Shown here in pieces: positions 1 to 8,140 of a stretch of 64,000 nt of DNA (position 1 is the first letter of the stretch; each line of letters begins with the position of its first letter). A program made the translations under genes and the position numbers. Source of the stretch: Spirosoma taeanense (GTDB lineage Bacteria; Bacteroidota; Bacteroidia; Cytophagales; Spirosomataceae); assembly GCF_013127955.1 (NCBI RefSeq), contig NZ_CP053435.1, forward strand, positions 5,555,001-5,619,000, written 5' to 3'. The notes below the pieces were generated by a model. That model was not told the origin of the DNA, searched no databases, and worked only from the letters and a program-made list of their open reading frames with translations.

Positions 1-1328
1 TTTTCAAACTCTGCTGGTTCATAAACGTAAACAGACAAGACAGGCCCGAATATCTCTTCACACATTGTCCGATAGCTTGGATCATTTACCTGCAGAACAG
101 TTGGTTCGATAAAATATCCTTTGGATCCCTCGTAATTACCCCCAGCAATAACGATGATCTGGCCGCTTTTTTTGGCTTCGTCTATATATCCGGTAATTTT
201 TTTGAATGAGCGTTCGTCGATGACGGCGTTAATGAAGTTGGTAAAATCTTCCGTGCCTCCCATTTTCATTTCACGGAGGAACTGCGTCATTTTTTCCTTG
301 ACAGCCGGCCAGAGCGTTGACGGGATATAGGCACGGGATGCCGCTGAACACTTTTGCCCCTGGTACTCAAAAGCACCCCGTACCAGTCCGGTAGCTACCT
401 CTTCTTCATCGGCAGATTCGTGTACTAGAACAAAATCTTTACCCCCTGTTTCTCCAACGATCCGCGGATAAGATCTGTACTTGTGAATGTTTGCGCCAAT
501 TGTGCCCCATATTTGTTGAAATACCTTAGTACTTCCCGTAAAGTGGATACCGGCAAAGTCAGGGTGGTTAAAGATTACTTCGCCAGCAACAGGACCATCA
601 ACATAAATCAGGTTAATAACTCCCGCTGGTAAGCCAGCTTCGTGGAGTACTTCCATAATAACTTTTGCTGATAACACCTGCGTATAAGCAGGCTTCCAGA
701 CAACCGTATTACCCATTAATGCGGCTGACGTCGGCAGATTACCCGCGATCGCTGTAAAATTGAAGGGGGTCAAGGCAAAAACAAACCCTTCCAGTGGCCG
801 ATACTCCAGCCGATTCCATACACCCGGCGACGAATTCGGCTGTTGTCGGTATATTTCTGTCGCATAGTGTACATTGAAGCGTAAAAAATCGATCAGCTCA
901 CAAGCGGAATCAATTTCGGCCTGATAAGCATTTTTTGACTGCCCAAGCATTGTAGCCGCGTTAATACGAGCCCGGTACGGTCCAGTAATCAGTTCAGCAG
1001 CTTTCAGAAAAATGCTTGCCCGATGCTCCCAGGATAAGTTTGCCCAGGCTTCTTTAGCGGATAAAGACGCTTCAATAGCTTGGGTTACGTGTTGCGCATC
1101 ACCTTCATGAAAATAACCTAGAGTGTGCTGGTGGTCGTGTGGGGGCGAAACACGGAGTTTACGATCTGTGCGAATTTCCTGGCCACCAATGTACATGGGA
1201 ATATCTGTTTCCTGCGAACGAAATTCGGCAAGGGCTTTTTTGAGAGCCTCGCGTTCTGGTGAGCCGGGCCGATATTCTTTGACTGGCTCATTGACTGGCG
1301 TTGGTACGTTGAATTGTCCGAAAGACAT
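1..1328 (-). CDS. pruA: L-glutamate gamma-semialdehyde dehydrogenase, partial (C-terminus outside window)
   Basis: Aldehyde dehydrogenase family, second step of proline breakdown: NAD+-dependent oxidation of glutamate-5-semialdehyde (P5C) to glutamate in the cytoplasm. About 442 N-terminal residues are visible, from MSFGQFNVPTPVNEPVKEY; the rest runs off the left edge (the family is usually about 540 residues). The Rossmann segment with FTGSTKVF, the VGETGGKDF glutamate region and the catalytic cysteine in YQGQKCSAASR (Cys327) can be read. The N-terminus and internal order match the single-domain PruA of Bacteroidota rather than generic aldehyde dehydrogenases. It is divergent from thrC with a 195-bp gap, and a TAACTTTG -7 element lies about 75 nt upstream of the ATG. 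Confidence 0.93.
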   Translation of the reverse strand, partial: MSFGQFNVPTPVNEPVKEYRPGSPEREALKKALAEFRSQETDIPMYIGGQEIRTDRKLRVSPPHDHQHTLGYFHEGDAQHVTQAIEASLSAKEAWANLSWEHRASIFLKAAELITGPYRARINAATMLGQSKNAYQAEIDSACELIDFLRFNVHYATEIYRQQPNSSPGVWNRLEYRPLEGFVFALTPFNFTAIAGNLPTSAALMGNTVVWKPAYTQVLSAKVIMEVLHEAGLPAGVINLIYVDGPVAGEVIFNHPDFAGIHFTGSTKVFQQIWGTIGANIHKYRSYPRIVGETGGKDFVLVHESADEEEVATGLVRGAFEYQGQKCSAASRAYIPSTLWPAVKEKMTQFLREMKMGGTEDFTNFINAVIDERSFKKITGYIDEAKKSGQIIVIAGGNYEGSKGYFIEPTVLQVNDPSYRTMCEEIFGPVLSVYVYEPAEFE

Positions 1329-1402
1329 ACTTTTAGAAATTTGATTATGGGCGATTCCTGCATGAATACAGTGCCGGCCACCGCTGTGTTGTGAAGCGTA
1401 TA

Positions 1403-1410
1403 CAAAGTTA
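1403..1410 (-). promoter_or_regulatory. Bacteroidota -7 promoter element for pruA
   Basis: On the minus strand this reads TAACTTTG, a full match to the Bacteroidota -7 consensus TAnnTTTG. A TTG lies about 17 nt further upstream as a possible -33 element. The implied leader is about 70 nt. Sequence match only. Confidence 0.5.
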
Positions 1411-1494
1411 GAGTGGATCTCTCTTATCAACTTATAAACTTAAGTTTTCCACATTTCCGTTCACAACCCGCCGATTCATTGGGCTGATTTGCCG

Positions 1495-1502
1495 TACTTT
1501 GC
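1495..1502 (+). promoter_or_regulatory. -7-like promoter element for thrC
   Basis: TACTTTGC lies 21 nt before the thrC ATG. It is one base shorter than the TAnnTTTG consensus, so the match is partial. It would give a very short leader. A DnaA-box-like TTTTCCACA sits nearby at 1445-1453. Confidence 0.35.
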
Positions 1503-1523
1503 AGTTTTACAACGATTTGCTGT

Positions 1524-2834
1524 ATGCGTTTCTACAGTACGAATAATCCGCAGGCTACCGTGTCTGCCGAGGAAGCTCTTTTCCACAGTATGCCCAGTGA
1601 TAAGGGCTTGTATATGCCCACGCCCCTTCCCCAGCTGGGCGCTGGTTTCTTTGAGCGGATTGCCGGACAGTCATTGGCTGAAATTGGCTTTGCCATCAGC
1701 GAAGCTTTATTTAGTAATGAAATTAGTCAGGCAGACTTAGAAGAGCTAACGCATCGGTCGTTTCCGTTTGACACACCAGTAGTGAACTTAGAGCCGGGCA
1801 CGACAAGTGTGCTGGAATTATTTCATGGGCCTTCACTGGCGTTCAAAGACGTTGGTGCCCGCTATATGGCGGCTCTGATGTCGTATTACTCGAATCGTAA
1901 TGATAAAGAAGTAAATATTCTGGTAGCCACGTCTGGCGATACCGGTGGCGCTGTGGCAATGGGTTTTCACAATGTGCCGGGCGTACGGGTTTCAATTCTT
2001 TACCCAAGCGGTCGGGTTAGCGATCTGCAGGAAAAGCAGCTGACCACGTTGGGTGGTAATGTGCAGGCCTTTGAAGTAGATGGCTCTTTTGATGATTGCC
2101 AGGCAATTGTTAAGCAAGCCTTTATTGATGCTGAACTGAATACCAACTTATCGTTGTCCTCAGCTAATTCGATAAATATCTTCCGGCTAATTCCTCAGGG
2201 CTTTTATTACGTGCGGGCCTACGGACAAGTTCGTCAATATGGCAAACCGGTTGTGTTTTCTACGCCGAGCGGCAATTTCGGCAATCTGAGTGCGGGCGTA
2301 ATTGTTCAGCAGATGGGATTACCGGTATCCCATTTTATAGCCGCTACGAATCTCAACCATGTTGTACCGTCCTACATAAAATCAGGTCAGTATCTGCCTA
2401 AGGAATCCGTTGCCACAATTTCAAATGCAATGGATGTTGGCAGCCCCAGCAACTTTGTTCGTCTGGCACATTTGTATGGCGACGATCATGACCGCTTCAA
2501 AGCGCAGATGTCTGGTTACTTTTACAATGATGAAGAAACCCGGGCAGGCATGAAGCGGATTTTTGATGTTTATAACTACGTCGCCTGTCCTCACACCGCC
2601 ATTGGTATCATGGCACTGGAAGCTTATCAGAAAGAAAAAAAGCAGGATGTTGTGGGTGTATCATTAGCAACGGCGCACCCCGCCAAATTTAAGCCCCTTG
2701 TAGAGGAAGTGTTGGGGCGGCCGGTTGATGTACCGGAACGACTGGCGATTCTGGCCGATCGGCCAAAGCAAAGTATTCGAATACCCGCGCAGTATGACGC
2801 ATTTAAAGAATCACTACTCCAGACAGTAGCTTGA
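1524..2834 (+). CDS. thrC: Threonine synthase
   Basis: PLP-dependent enzyme converting O-phospho-L-homoserine to L-threonine, the last step of threonine synthesis. The 436-residue length is normal for the longer bacterial type. Visible hallmarks are the N-terminal STN..T.SAEEAL start, the PLP lysine in HGPSLAFKDVGAR (Lys108), the SGDTGGA phosphate loop and the STPSGNFGN segment. No thrA or thrB is adjacent, so in this organism thrC is transcribed alone between pruA (divergent) and a convergent TPR gene. A perfect bidirectional hairpin follows one base after the stop codon. Confidence 0.96.
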   Translation: MRFYSTNNPQATVSAEEALFHSMPSDKGLYMPTPLPQLGAGFFERIAGQSLAEIGFAISEALFSNEISQADLEELTHRSFPFDTPVVNLEPGTTSVLELFHGPSLAFKDVGARYMAALMSYYSNRNDKEVNILVATSGDTGGAVAMGFHNVPGVRVSILYPSGRVSDLQEKQLTTLGGNVQAFEVDGSFDDCQAIVKQAFIDAELNTNLSLSSANSINIFRLIPQGFYYVRAYGQVRQYGKPVVFSTPSGNFGNLSAGVIVQQMGLPVSHFIAATNLNHVVPSYIKSGQYLPKESVATISNAMDVGSPSNFVRLAHLYGDDHDRFKAQMSGYFYNDEETRAGMKRIFDVYNYVACPHTAIGIMALEAYQKEKKQDVVGVSLATAHPAKFKPLVEEVLGRPVDVPERLAILADRPKQSIRIPAQYDAFKESLLQTVA

Positions 2835-2835
2835 A

Positions 2836-2877
2836 AACGAGAAAGGGCCAGATTTAGAAGTCTGGCCCTTTCTCGTT
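2836..2877. terminator. Bidirectional terminator between thrC and the TPR gene
   Basis: A perfect 17-bp inverted repeat (2836-2852 and 2861-2877) with an 8-nt loop lies between convergent genes and includes the last bases of the minus-strand gene's stop codon. The arms have A-rich and T-rich ends suited to termination in both directions. Confidence 0.85.
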
Positions 2878-4684
2878 AATTGAGGGTATCACCCCGTAAT
2901 GCTCGAAACCGCTTACGAGCCTCCGCTCCAAAAATGCTACCCGGATACTGAGTCAGTATTTTCTGGTAAGCATCCATGGCAGCCTGTTTATCCTTTAAAC
3001 GTTCTTCGTAGATTTTGCCCTGAGTGAATAAAGCGTCATCTCCCAAGATATCAGTCGGGTACGTAGCGACGATCTTTTTGAGATCTTCGAGCGCTTCGGC
3101 GTTTTTTCCCTGCTTCATGTACGTATTGGCGCGTAGCCAAAGTACTTCATCGGCCAGACTATGTTCGGCATACTTTTTCCACATCTGGTTGAGTTTATCC
3201 ACAGCCTCATCTGTTTTGTTCTGAAAAAGTAACAGATCAATTGCTGCGTATTCACGCATGGCTGCCTCGGTACTATCCATGCCGGTGTTATCCACAATTA
3301 ATAAACTCAACTGCTCGGCGTCGTTGGCAATCTCGCGGGAGGTAGCCAGTTTCAGGATGTCCAGAATATCTTTGGAAACGGCAAAATCACCTTTGTAGTA
3401 ATAAAGTTTCGCATTTTTAAGCTTTGCTTCATACCCAAGCAATTCTTCTTTCTGCGATTTCTCTACTTGGGAGTACAGCAGTGTAGATTCCCAGGGCTCC
3501 CCTTTCAGTAAATAGATATCGCCTTTATCGAGCTTACACCGATCGACAAAATTTTTGTCGGTTTTACCCAGATCAATTGCCAGATCCAGAACTGTCAGGG
3601 CGGTGTCTTTACTGTCCAGATACGTGCCATACAGATTGGCAGTACTCCGTAAAGCTTCCAGCGTTTTATTGCTCGTTCCAATTTCCTGCAGCATGCGCTG
3701 GTAATCGTTGATAAGCTTACGAATTTCAGCTTTATCCACCGGGTAAGTATTTTTTACCTGTTCCTCCCGAGCATTGATCACTAGACGACGAGCAAACGGA
3801 TACAACTGGCCCTGTGGATAGGTTGTGATAACGTAATCAAATGCCTCAGCTGCGGTTTTATATTCTTTGTTATTCATTGCTAGCATGCCAAGGTCATATA
3901 CTCGACCACCATTCAGCTTAAGCCGCTTATCAGTTGCTTTTTCCTGAAGCAAAGCCCGGCTGAATCTCTGCTTCTGGACAAAGTACCAGATTAGAAGTTC
4001 GTTGTAGGCAAGCTCATTCGGCTCCTGCTGAATTTTATTATACAAGGCTTTTTCCACAAGAGGTTCATCTTTAGTGTTAATAAATCCCTGTAATGATGCC
4101 AGCACAGCTTCTTTTTTATCAGATTGTTTGCTGGTAGTAATAATTTCGTCAATTGCTTTCTCAGTTTGGCCGGTGGCTTTATACAGCGTCATTAAATCCT
4201 CGCTGTACGACGCTGGCTCTTTACTGACCTCTCGGGCCATTACCAACGCGCGAATCGCCCAGCGGGGCTCTGCGGCCTCGTTAAAGGCCGTAGCAATCTT
4301 TTCCAGCTTTGATACTGACGCTTTACTTGATTGAAGCGCTGCACTGAACAGTTCTTTTGCCTGGGTTGTATCGCTACGTAGCGTTGCTAGTTGTCCCGCT
4401 AATAATTCATAATAGGCCCGGTTTTGCTCGTCACTGCGCTGCTGTTTGCGAACATACTTAAGGGCATCTTCAGCTTTGTTGCTTTTCAGGAGACTGTTTA
4501 CGTATCGCGATAGCCGCGCCCAGGTCACATCAGTTTTCAGCAGCTTGCTGTATTCGTTGGCCGCCTTTTCAAACTCGCCGGCTTTATAATACTCGTCAGC
4601 CAGTGTCGCCCCACCCTGACCCATCGTGAACCCAATAGACAAGGTGCACAGCAGTACAGCAAATCCAATTGACCTTATTAACAT
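2876..4684 (-). CDS. Exported tetratricopeptide-repeat protein
   Basis: A 602-residue protein with an N-terminal signal peptide (hydrophobic core about residues 5-20, ending near TMGQGG) followed by repeated helix-turn-helix TPR units over most of its length. Repeats are clearest at about 28-60 (YYKAGEFEKAANEYSKLL) and 500-595 (YMKQGKNAEALEDLKKI, DDALFTQGKIYEERLKDK, AAMDAYQKILTQYPGS). The C-terminal repeats resemble the YbgF/BamD kind. It is probably a periplasmic or outer-membrane-associated scaffold, but no enzymatic motif is present and no specific partner can be named. It starts on the edge of the origin-like region, so its promoter must lie inside that block. Confidence 0.8.
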   Translation of the reverse strand: MLIRSIGFAVLLCTLSIGFTMGQGGATLADEYYKAGEFEKAANEYSKLLKTDVTWARLSRYVNSLLKSNKAEDALKYVRKQQRSDEQNRAYYELLAGQLATLRSDTTQAKELFSAALQSSKASVSKLEKIATAFNEAAEPRWAIRALVMAREVSKEPASYSEDLMTLYKATGQTEKAIDEIITTSKQSDKKEAVLASLQGFINTKDEPLVEKALYNKIQQEPNELAYNELLIWYFVQKQRFSRALLQEKATDKRLKLNGGRVYDLGMLAMNNKEYKTAAEAFDYVITTYPQGQLYPFARRLVINAREEQVKNTYPVDKAEIRKLINDYQRMLQEIGTSNKTLEALRSTANLYGTYLDSKDTALTVLDLAIDLGKTDKNFVDRCKLDKGDIYLLKGEPWESTLLYSQVEKSQKEELLGYEAKLKNAKLYYYKGDFAVSKDILDILKLATSREIANDAEQLSLLIVDNTGMDSTEAAMREYAAIDLLLFQNKTDEAVDKLNQMWKKYAEHSLADEVLWLRANTYMKQGKNAEALEDLKKIVATYPTDILGDDALFTQGKIYEERLKDKQAAMDAYQKILTQYPGSIFGAEARKRFRALRGDTLN

Positions 4685-5173
4685 TTTATATAAAGCTTTT
4701 TAAAAGAAACGTTATTATAACCATTAAGCATGTGGAAATGTGTACAAATAAGTTGTCCACTATTCTACTTCACTACTGTGGATAAATATAAGATGTTTTC
4801 AACACTCAGCGCATGACTTATCCACTTATAACTGGCTCATTAGGAAGTAAATAACATTTTATCCACAATTTGTGTGCTTCACTCGTGTGGATTTGTGCAT
4901 AAATTTTATACACCGGATCAAGTGGGGAAAATATGTGGAACTGACGGTTGACATGTTGACCTTTTTCCACACATTCACTCATTTTAAAAGTACTTGTGGA
5001 TTACTTGAGGGGTAGTCCACAGGCGATCAGTAGCTTATAAACAAGTTTTCCACCATACTGGTCTAGTTATACACATACTTATCTACATGAAATTTTAACT
5101 TTTTTTATTTAGAATTGACCTGTAGACCGGCAGAGAGGAAATTAGTGTTTAGAGACCACATTTAGCTGGTTTA
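4685..5173. other. oriC: Candidate chromosomal replication origin (oriC): DnaA-box cluster in a 489-bp gene-free block
   Basis: No open reading frame of note lies in this AT-rich interval. It holds a dense set of 9-mers matching or close to the DnaA box TTATCCACA (TTWTNCACA). Perfect matches are at 4777-4785 (minus), 4859-4867 (plus), 4894-4902 (minus, TTATGCACA), 4963-4971 (plus, TTTTCCACA) and 5067-5075 (plus, TTATACACA). One-mismatch copies are at 4818-4826, 4886-4894, 4906-4914, 4995-5003, 5046-5054 and 5079-5087. Weaker copies are at 4731-4739, 4753-4761 and 5013-5021. Very AT-rich stretches flank the cluster (4681-4727 and 5088-5115) and could be the unwinding element. mnmG (gidA), a classic origin neighbour, lies 1 kb away and a parS-like site 3 kb away. 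dnaA itself is not in the window, and dnaA is often unlinked from oriC in this phylum. No GC-skew calculation was possible. Confidence 0.75.
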
Positions 5174-6052
5174 CTATTTTTTGAATAGATACGTAATACT
5201 AGAGGAGTTGCCTGTTCGACTAGCTTCCATATTTGATTTCAAGCCTATCTGAAAACTTTTTATATAATCAGTCTTACCGGTTTGATACCGGGTGCTAAGC
5301 ATAGAAATATAATATGCATCAAAGACCATTGGTCGTTGTCCCACCAAACTGAAACCATACTTTTTAAATAAGGGCTCGATAGTTTTAGGGGTGAAATGAT
5401 GTAAGTGGCGCGGTACGTCATAAGCTGCCCAATACTGTTTGAAATACTGCGCATCGTATGAGTCAGAGTTTGGGACAGCAATCAATAAGGAACCTTTTTC
5501 GGAAAGCAGGGCGTGCAGAGTTTGGAGTGCCAGGTCTATATCAGCAATGTGTTCGAGCACATGCCAGAGGGTAATGATATCGAAGGGCTTTTCTAAACCT
5601 ATACTTTTCAGCGTAGGCTTTATATCTACGTTAAGCTTGGTGGCCGCGATGGTCCGGGCATCTGGATCAGGTTCCATACCCGCTACCTGCCACCCTCCCT
5701 TCTGGCATATTTCTAAAAACGCGCCAGTTCCGCAGCCAACATCCAGAAGCCGACCGGTACCTGTATGTAAGGTATTGATTAATTTTAACTTCGTGCGTAA
5801 CGTATAATTTCTGACAAGTCGATAAACTGTATTTACTGGTCCGCTACTCGAATCATTGTGCGAAACGTATTGATCAGATTTATAATAAGAGCCAATTTCA
5901 TCTGCATTAGGTCGCGGATTAGTAAACCGGAAGCTACAATTCAAACATTGCTGAATCGAAAATTCCTGGTTGCTTACCAGGTAATCCTTACAAACTAAAT
6001 AGGGGCTAAACTGGGTGTGGTTGCAAACCGGGCAGTGAGTGATAGCTTCCAA
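5174..6052 (-). CDS. Class I SAM-dependent methyltransferase with N-terminal zinc-finger-like motif
   Basis: A 292-residue protein. Residues 1-45 hold two Cys pairs (CPVC at 7-10 and CLNC near 37-40), a metal-binding knuckle often found in front of this methyltransferase type. The central Rossmann domain has the SAM-binding motif LLDVGCGTGAFLEICQ and the post-motif LWHVLEHIADIDLAL. This Methyltransf_23 arrangement is common in enzymes acting on sugars, lipids or quinone-like small molecules, but the substrate cannot be read from sequence. It stands alone between the origin-like block and mnmG, in the mnmG direction, with a terminator between them. Confidence 0.8.
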   Translation of the reverse strand: MEAITHCPVCNHTQFSPYLVCKDYLVSNQEFSIQQCLNCSFRFTNPRPNADEIGSYYKSDQYVSHNDSSSGPVNTVYRLVRNYTLRTKLKLINTLHTGTGRLLDVGCGTGAFLEICQKGGWQVAGMEPDPDARTIAATKLNVDIKPTLKSIGLEKPFDIITLWHVLEHIADIDLALQTLHALLSEKGSLLIAVPNSDSYDAQYFKQYWAAYDVPRHLHHFTPKTIEPLFKKYGFSLVGQRPMVFDAYYISMLSTRYQTGKTDYIKSFQIGLKSNMEASRTGNSSSITYLFKK

Positions 6053-6082
6053 AGGTTAATCAGTCAATAGTAAAACAAAAAG

Positions 6083-6119
6083 TTCTGCCCATAAATGAAG
6101 TGTTCATTCACAGGCAGAA
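6083..6119 (-). terminator. Terminator after mnmG
   Basis: The inverted repeat TTCTGCC (6083-6089) and GGCAGAA (6113-6119), with an inner ATGAA/TTCAT pair, is followed on the minus strand by a T-rich run. It lies 14 nt past the mnmG stop. Confidence 0.7.
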
Positions 6120-6133
6120 TTGTATAAATCATT

Positions 6134-7993
6134 TTATCGACCCATATAAACGAGCAGAATCGAAACATCAGAAGGGCTAACGCCACTTATTCGGGAGGCC
6201 TGTCCGATTGTTGATGGCCGGAGTTTTTTAAGCTTTTCCTTTCCTTCAAACGATAGAGCTTTCAACTGATCGTAGTCAAAAGTGGGGTTTATTGACAAGT
6301 TTTCCCACTTGTCCAGCTTTTCAGCGTTCTGCTTTTCACGATTCAGATAGTCTTCGTACTTGATTTCGATGACAGTTTGTTCTACAATTTCCGTTCCCTC
6401 CTGCGGTAGTTCAGGGAACATTGCTAACAGTTCGTCAACATCCTTCTGCTCAATTTCGGGTCTTTTTAGCAGTGTGTATAAGCTATTCTTCTCACGTAAT
6501 GGTGAACTGCCTTTAGATTCAAGCCAGTGATTTACGTCTTCAGGTTTCACCTTTGCTGTTCGAATAGCTTCTGTAAGTTTAGTGACACCCTCCCGTTTCT
6601 GAACCATATTATCATAGCGCTCCTGCGAGGCTAGGCCTATCGCATAACCTTTTTCTGTTAAACGCAAGTCAGCATTATCCTGACGAAGTAAGGTACGGTA
6701 TTCAGCCCTCGACGTAAACATTCGATAGGGCTCTTCAGTCCCTTTCGTGATCAGGTCATCAATTAATACACCAATATATCCTTCAGAGCGCTTGATAGTA
6801 AATTCAGCTTCTTCATGTACGTTACGGTGCGCATTGATGCCGGCCATTAACCCCTGGCAGGCAGCTTCTTCGTACCCCGTAGTTCCGTTTATTTGTCCAG
6901 CGAAGAATAAATTTTTTACCAGCTGAGTTTCAAGAGTCGGCTTAAGCTGAGTTGGTGGAAAGAAATCATACTCTACTGCATAGCCCGGGCGAAACATGCG
7001 TACATTTTCAAAACCCGGTATTTTACGGAGTGCATCATATTGTACAGTCTCTGGCAGCGAGGTTGAAAATCCATTCACATACACTTCTACGGTATCCCAG
7101 CCTTCAGGTTCTACAAAAATCTGATGCCGATCTTTATCAGCAAAGCGGTTAATCTTGTCTTCGATAGATGGACAATATCGAGGCCCCAACCCTTTGATCC
7201 GACCCGTAAACATAGGCGATTTCTCAAAGCCGGTTTTTAACTTGTCATGTACATCCTGATTAGTATAGGTTATCCAGCAACTACGTTGTGTCTTTAATGG
7301 AGAGGTGTTGGTGTATGAAAACTTCCCTGGGTTTTCATCGCCTAGTTGTTCCTCCATTATTCCATAATTCAGGCTCCGGCCATCAACCCGTGGCGGTGTT
7401 CCGGTTTTCATACGGCCCGATTCAAACCCTAATGATACAAGTTGCTCGGTTAATCCAGTGGCTGATCTCTCGGCTGTCCGGCCACCACCGAATACTTTTT
7501 CACCAATAAACATTTTGCCGTTCAGAAAAGTACCGTTCGTTAAGACAACGGCTTTGGCCGTGAACTCCACGCCCAAGCTTGTCTTTACTCCACTTACCCG
7601 GCCATCCAGTACGATCACTTCGCTAACTGTATCCTGCCAAAAATCAACACGTCTGTTTTCTTCTAAAGCTTTACGCCACTCCCAGGCAAACATATTTCGA
7701 TCGCTTTGGCAGCGCGGGCTCCACATGGCGGGACCCTTTGACCGATTCAGCATTCGAAACTGAATCATACTTTTGTCGCTGATGATGCCAGACATTCCTC
7801 CTAACGCATCAACTTCGCGTACAATCTGGCCTTTCGCTACCCCGCCCATAGCTGGATTACAGGACATTTGCGCAATGGTCTGCAAGTTCATGGTGATCAT
7901 TAACACACGTGAGCCCATGGTGGCAGCAGCATGAGCCGCTTCACAACCTGCGTGACCTGCCCCTACTATAATTACATCGTACGACGAATACAT
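6134..7993 (-). CDS. mnmG: tRNA uridine-5-carboxymethylaminomethyl modification enzyme MnmG (GidA)
   Basis: FAD-dependent tRNA-modifying enzyme that, with MnmE, builds the carboxymethylaminomethyl group on uridine 34 of tRNAs reading codons ending in A or G. The 619-residue length is typical. The FAD dinucleotide fold IIVGAGHAGCEAAHAAA lies at the N-terminus, followed by TMNLQTIAQMSCNPAMGGVAKGQ, the PRYCPSIEDKI segment and the ATCQG-like GYEEAACQGLMAGINA loop. The C-terminal helical domain ends SRISGVSPSDVSILLVYMGR, as in the family. In many bacteria the gene sits beside oriC, which fits the DnaA-box cluster 1 kb away. A parS-like site lies about 20 nt upstream of the ATG. Confidence 0.97.
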   Translation of the reverse strand: MYSSYDVIIVGAGHAGCEAAHAAATMGSRVLMITMNLQTIAQMSCNPAMGGVAKGQIVREVDALGGMSGIISDKSMIQFRMLNRSKGPAMWSPRCQSDRNMFAWEWRKALEENRRVDFWQDTVSEVIVLDGRVSGVKTSLGVEFTAKAVVLTNGTFLNGKMFIGEKVFGGGRTAERSATGLTEQLVSLGFESGRMKTGTPPRVDGRSLNYGIMEEQLGDENPGKFSYTNTSPLKTQRSCWITYTNQDVHDKLKTGFEKSPMFTGRIKGLGPRYCPSIEDKINRFADKDRHQIFVEPEGWDTVEVYVNGFSTSLPETVQYDALRKIPGFENVRMFRPGYAVEYDFFPPTQLKPTLETQLVKNLFFAGQINGTTGYEEAACQGLMAGINAHRNVHEEAEFTIKRSEGYIGVLIDDLITKGTEEPYRMFTSRAEYRTLLRQDNADLRLTEKGYAIGLASQERYDNMVQKREGVTKLTEAIRTAKVKPEDVNHWLESKGSSPLREKNSLYTLLKRPEIEQKDVDELLAMFPELPQEGTEIVEQTVIEIKYEDYLNREKQNAEKLDKWENLSINPTFDYDQLKALSFEGKEKLKKLRPSTIGQASRISGVSPSDVSILLVYMGR

Positions 7994-8011
7994 TGCAATG
8001 AAATTTAAAAA

Positions 8012-8027
8012 TGTTTCACGTGGAAAC
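8012..8027. promoter_or_regulatory. parS: parS-like centromere site upstream of mnmG
   Basis: The plus strand reads TGTTTCACGTGGAAAC, built on the CACGTG core of the ParB-binding site parS (consensus TGTTTCACGTGAAACA). The first 11 bases match exactly. The right arm looks as though one extra G is inserted before AAAC, giving 13 of 16 identities. It lies 18 nt outside the mnmG start codon and 3 kb from the oriC candidate, where parS sites are expected. No parA or parB is in view. Confidence 0.5.
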
Positions 8028-8087
8028 TTTTCACATAATTGATAAAAGTAGATGAAAGCGAATAGCTCAACATACTATTGTGCAAAC

Positions 8088-8126
8088 AAAAAAGCGTTAA
8101 CCAAAGTGCATGGCTAACGCTTTTTT
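8088..8126 (-). terminator. Terminator after the DUF4175 gene
   Basis: A 15-nt inverted repeat with one mismatch (8088-8102 and 8112-8126) lies just past the minus-strand stop. On the minus strand the GC stem is followed by a run of six T. The outer A/T tracts would allow termination in both directions. Confidence 0.8.
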
Positions 8127-8140
8127 GTAAAATTAGAATG

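Noticed and set aside
4685-5173. CRISPR array in the repeat-like block
   Set aside because: The repeated units are 9-mers on both strands with irregular spacing, unlike CRISPR repeats and spacers; DnaA boxes explain them better.
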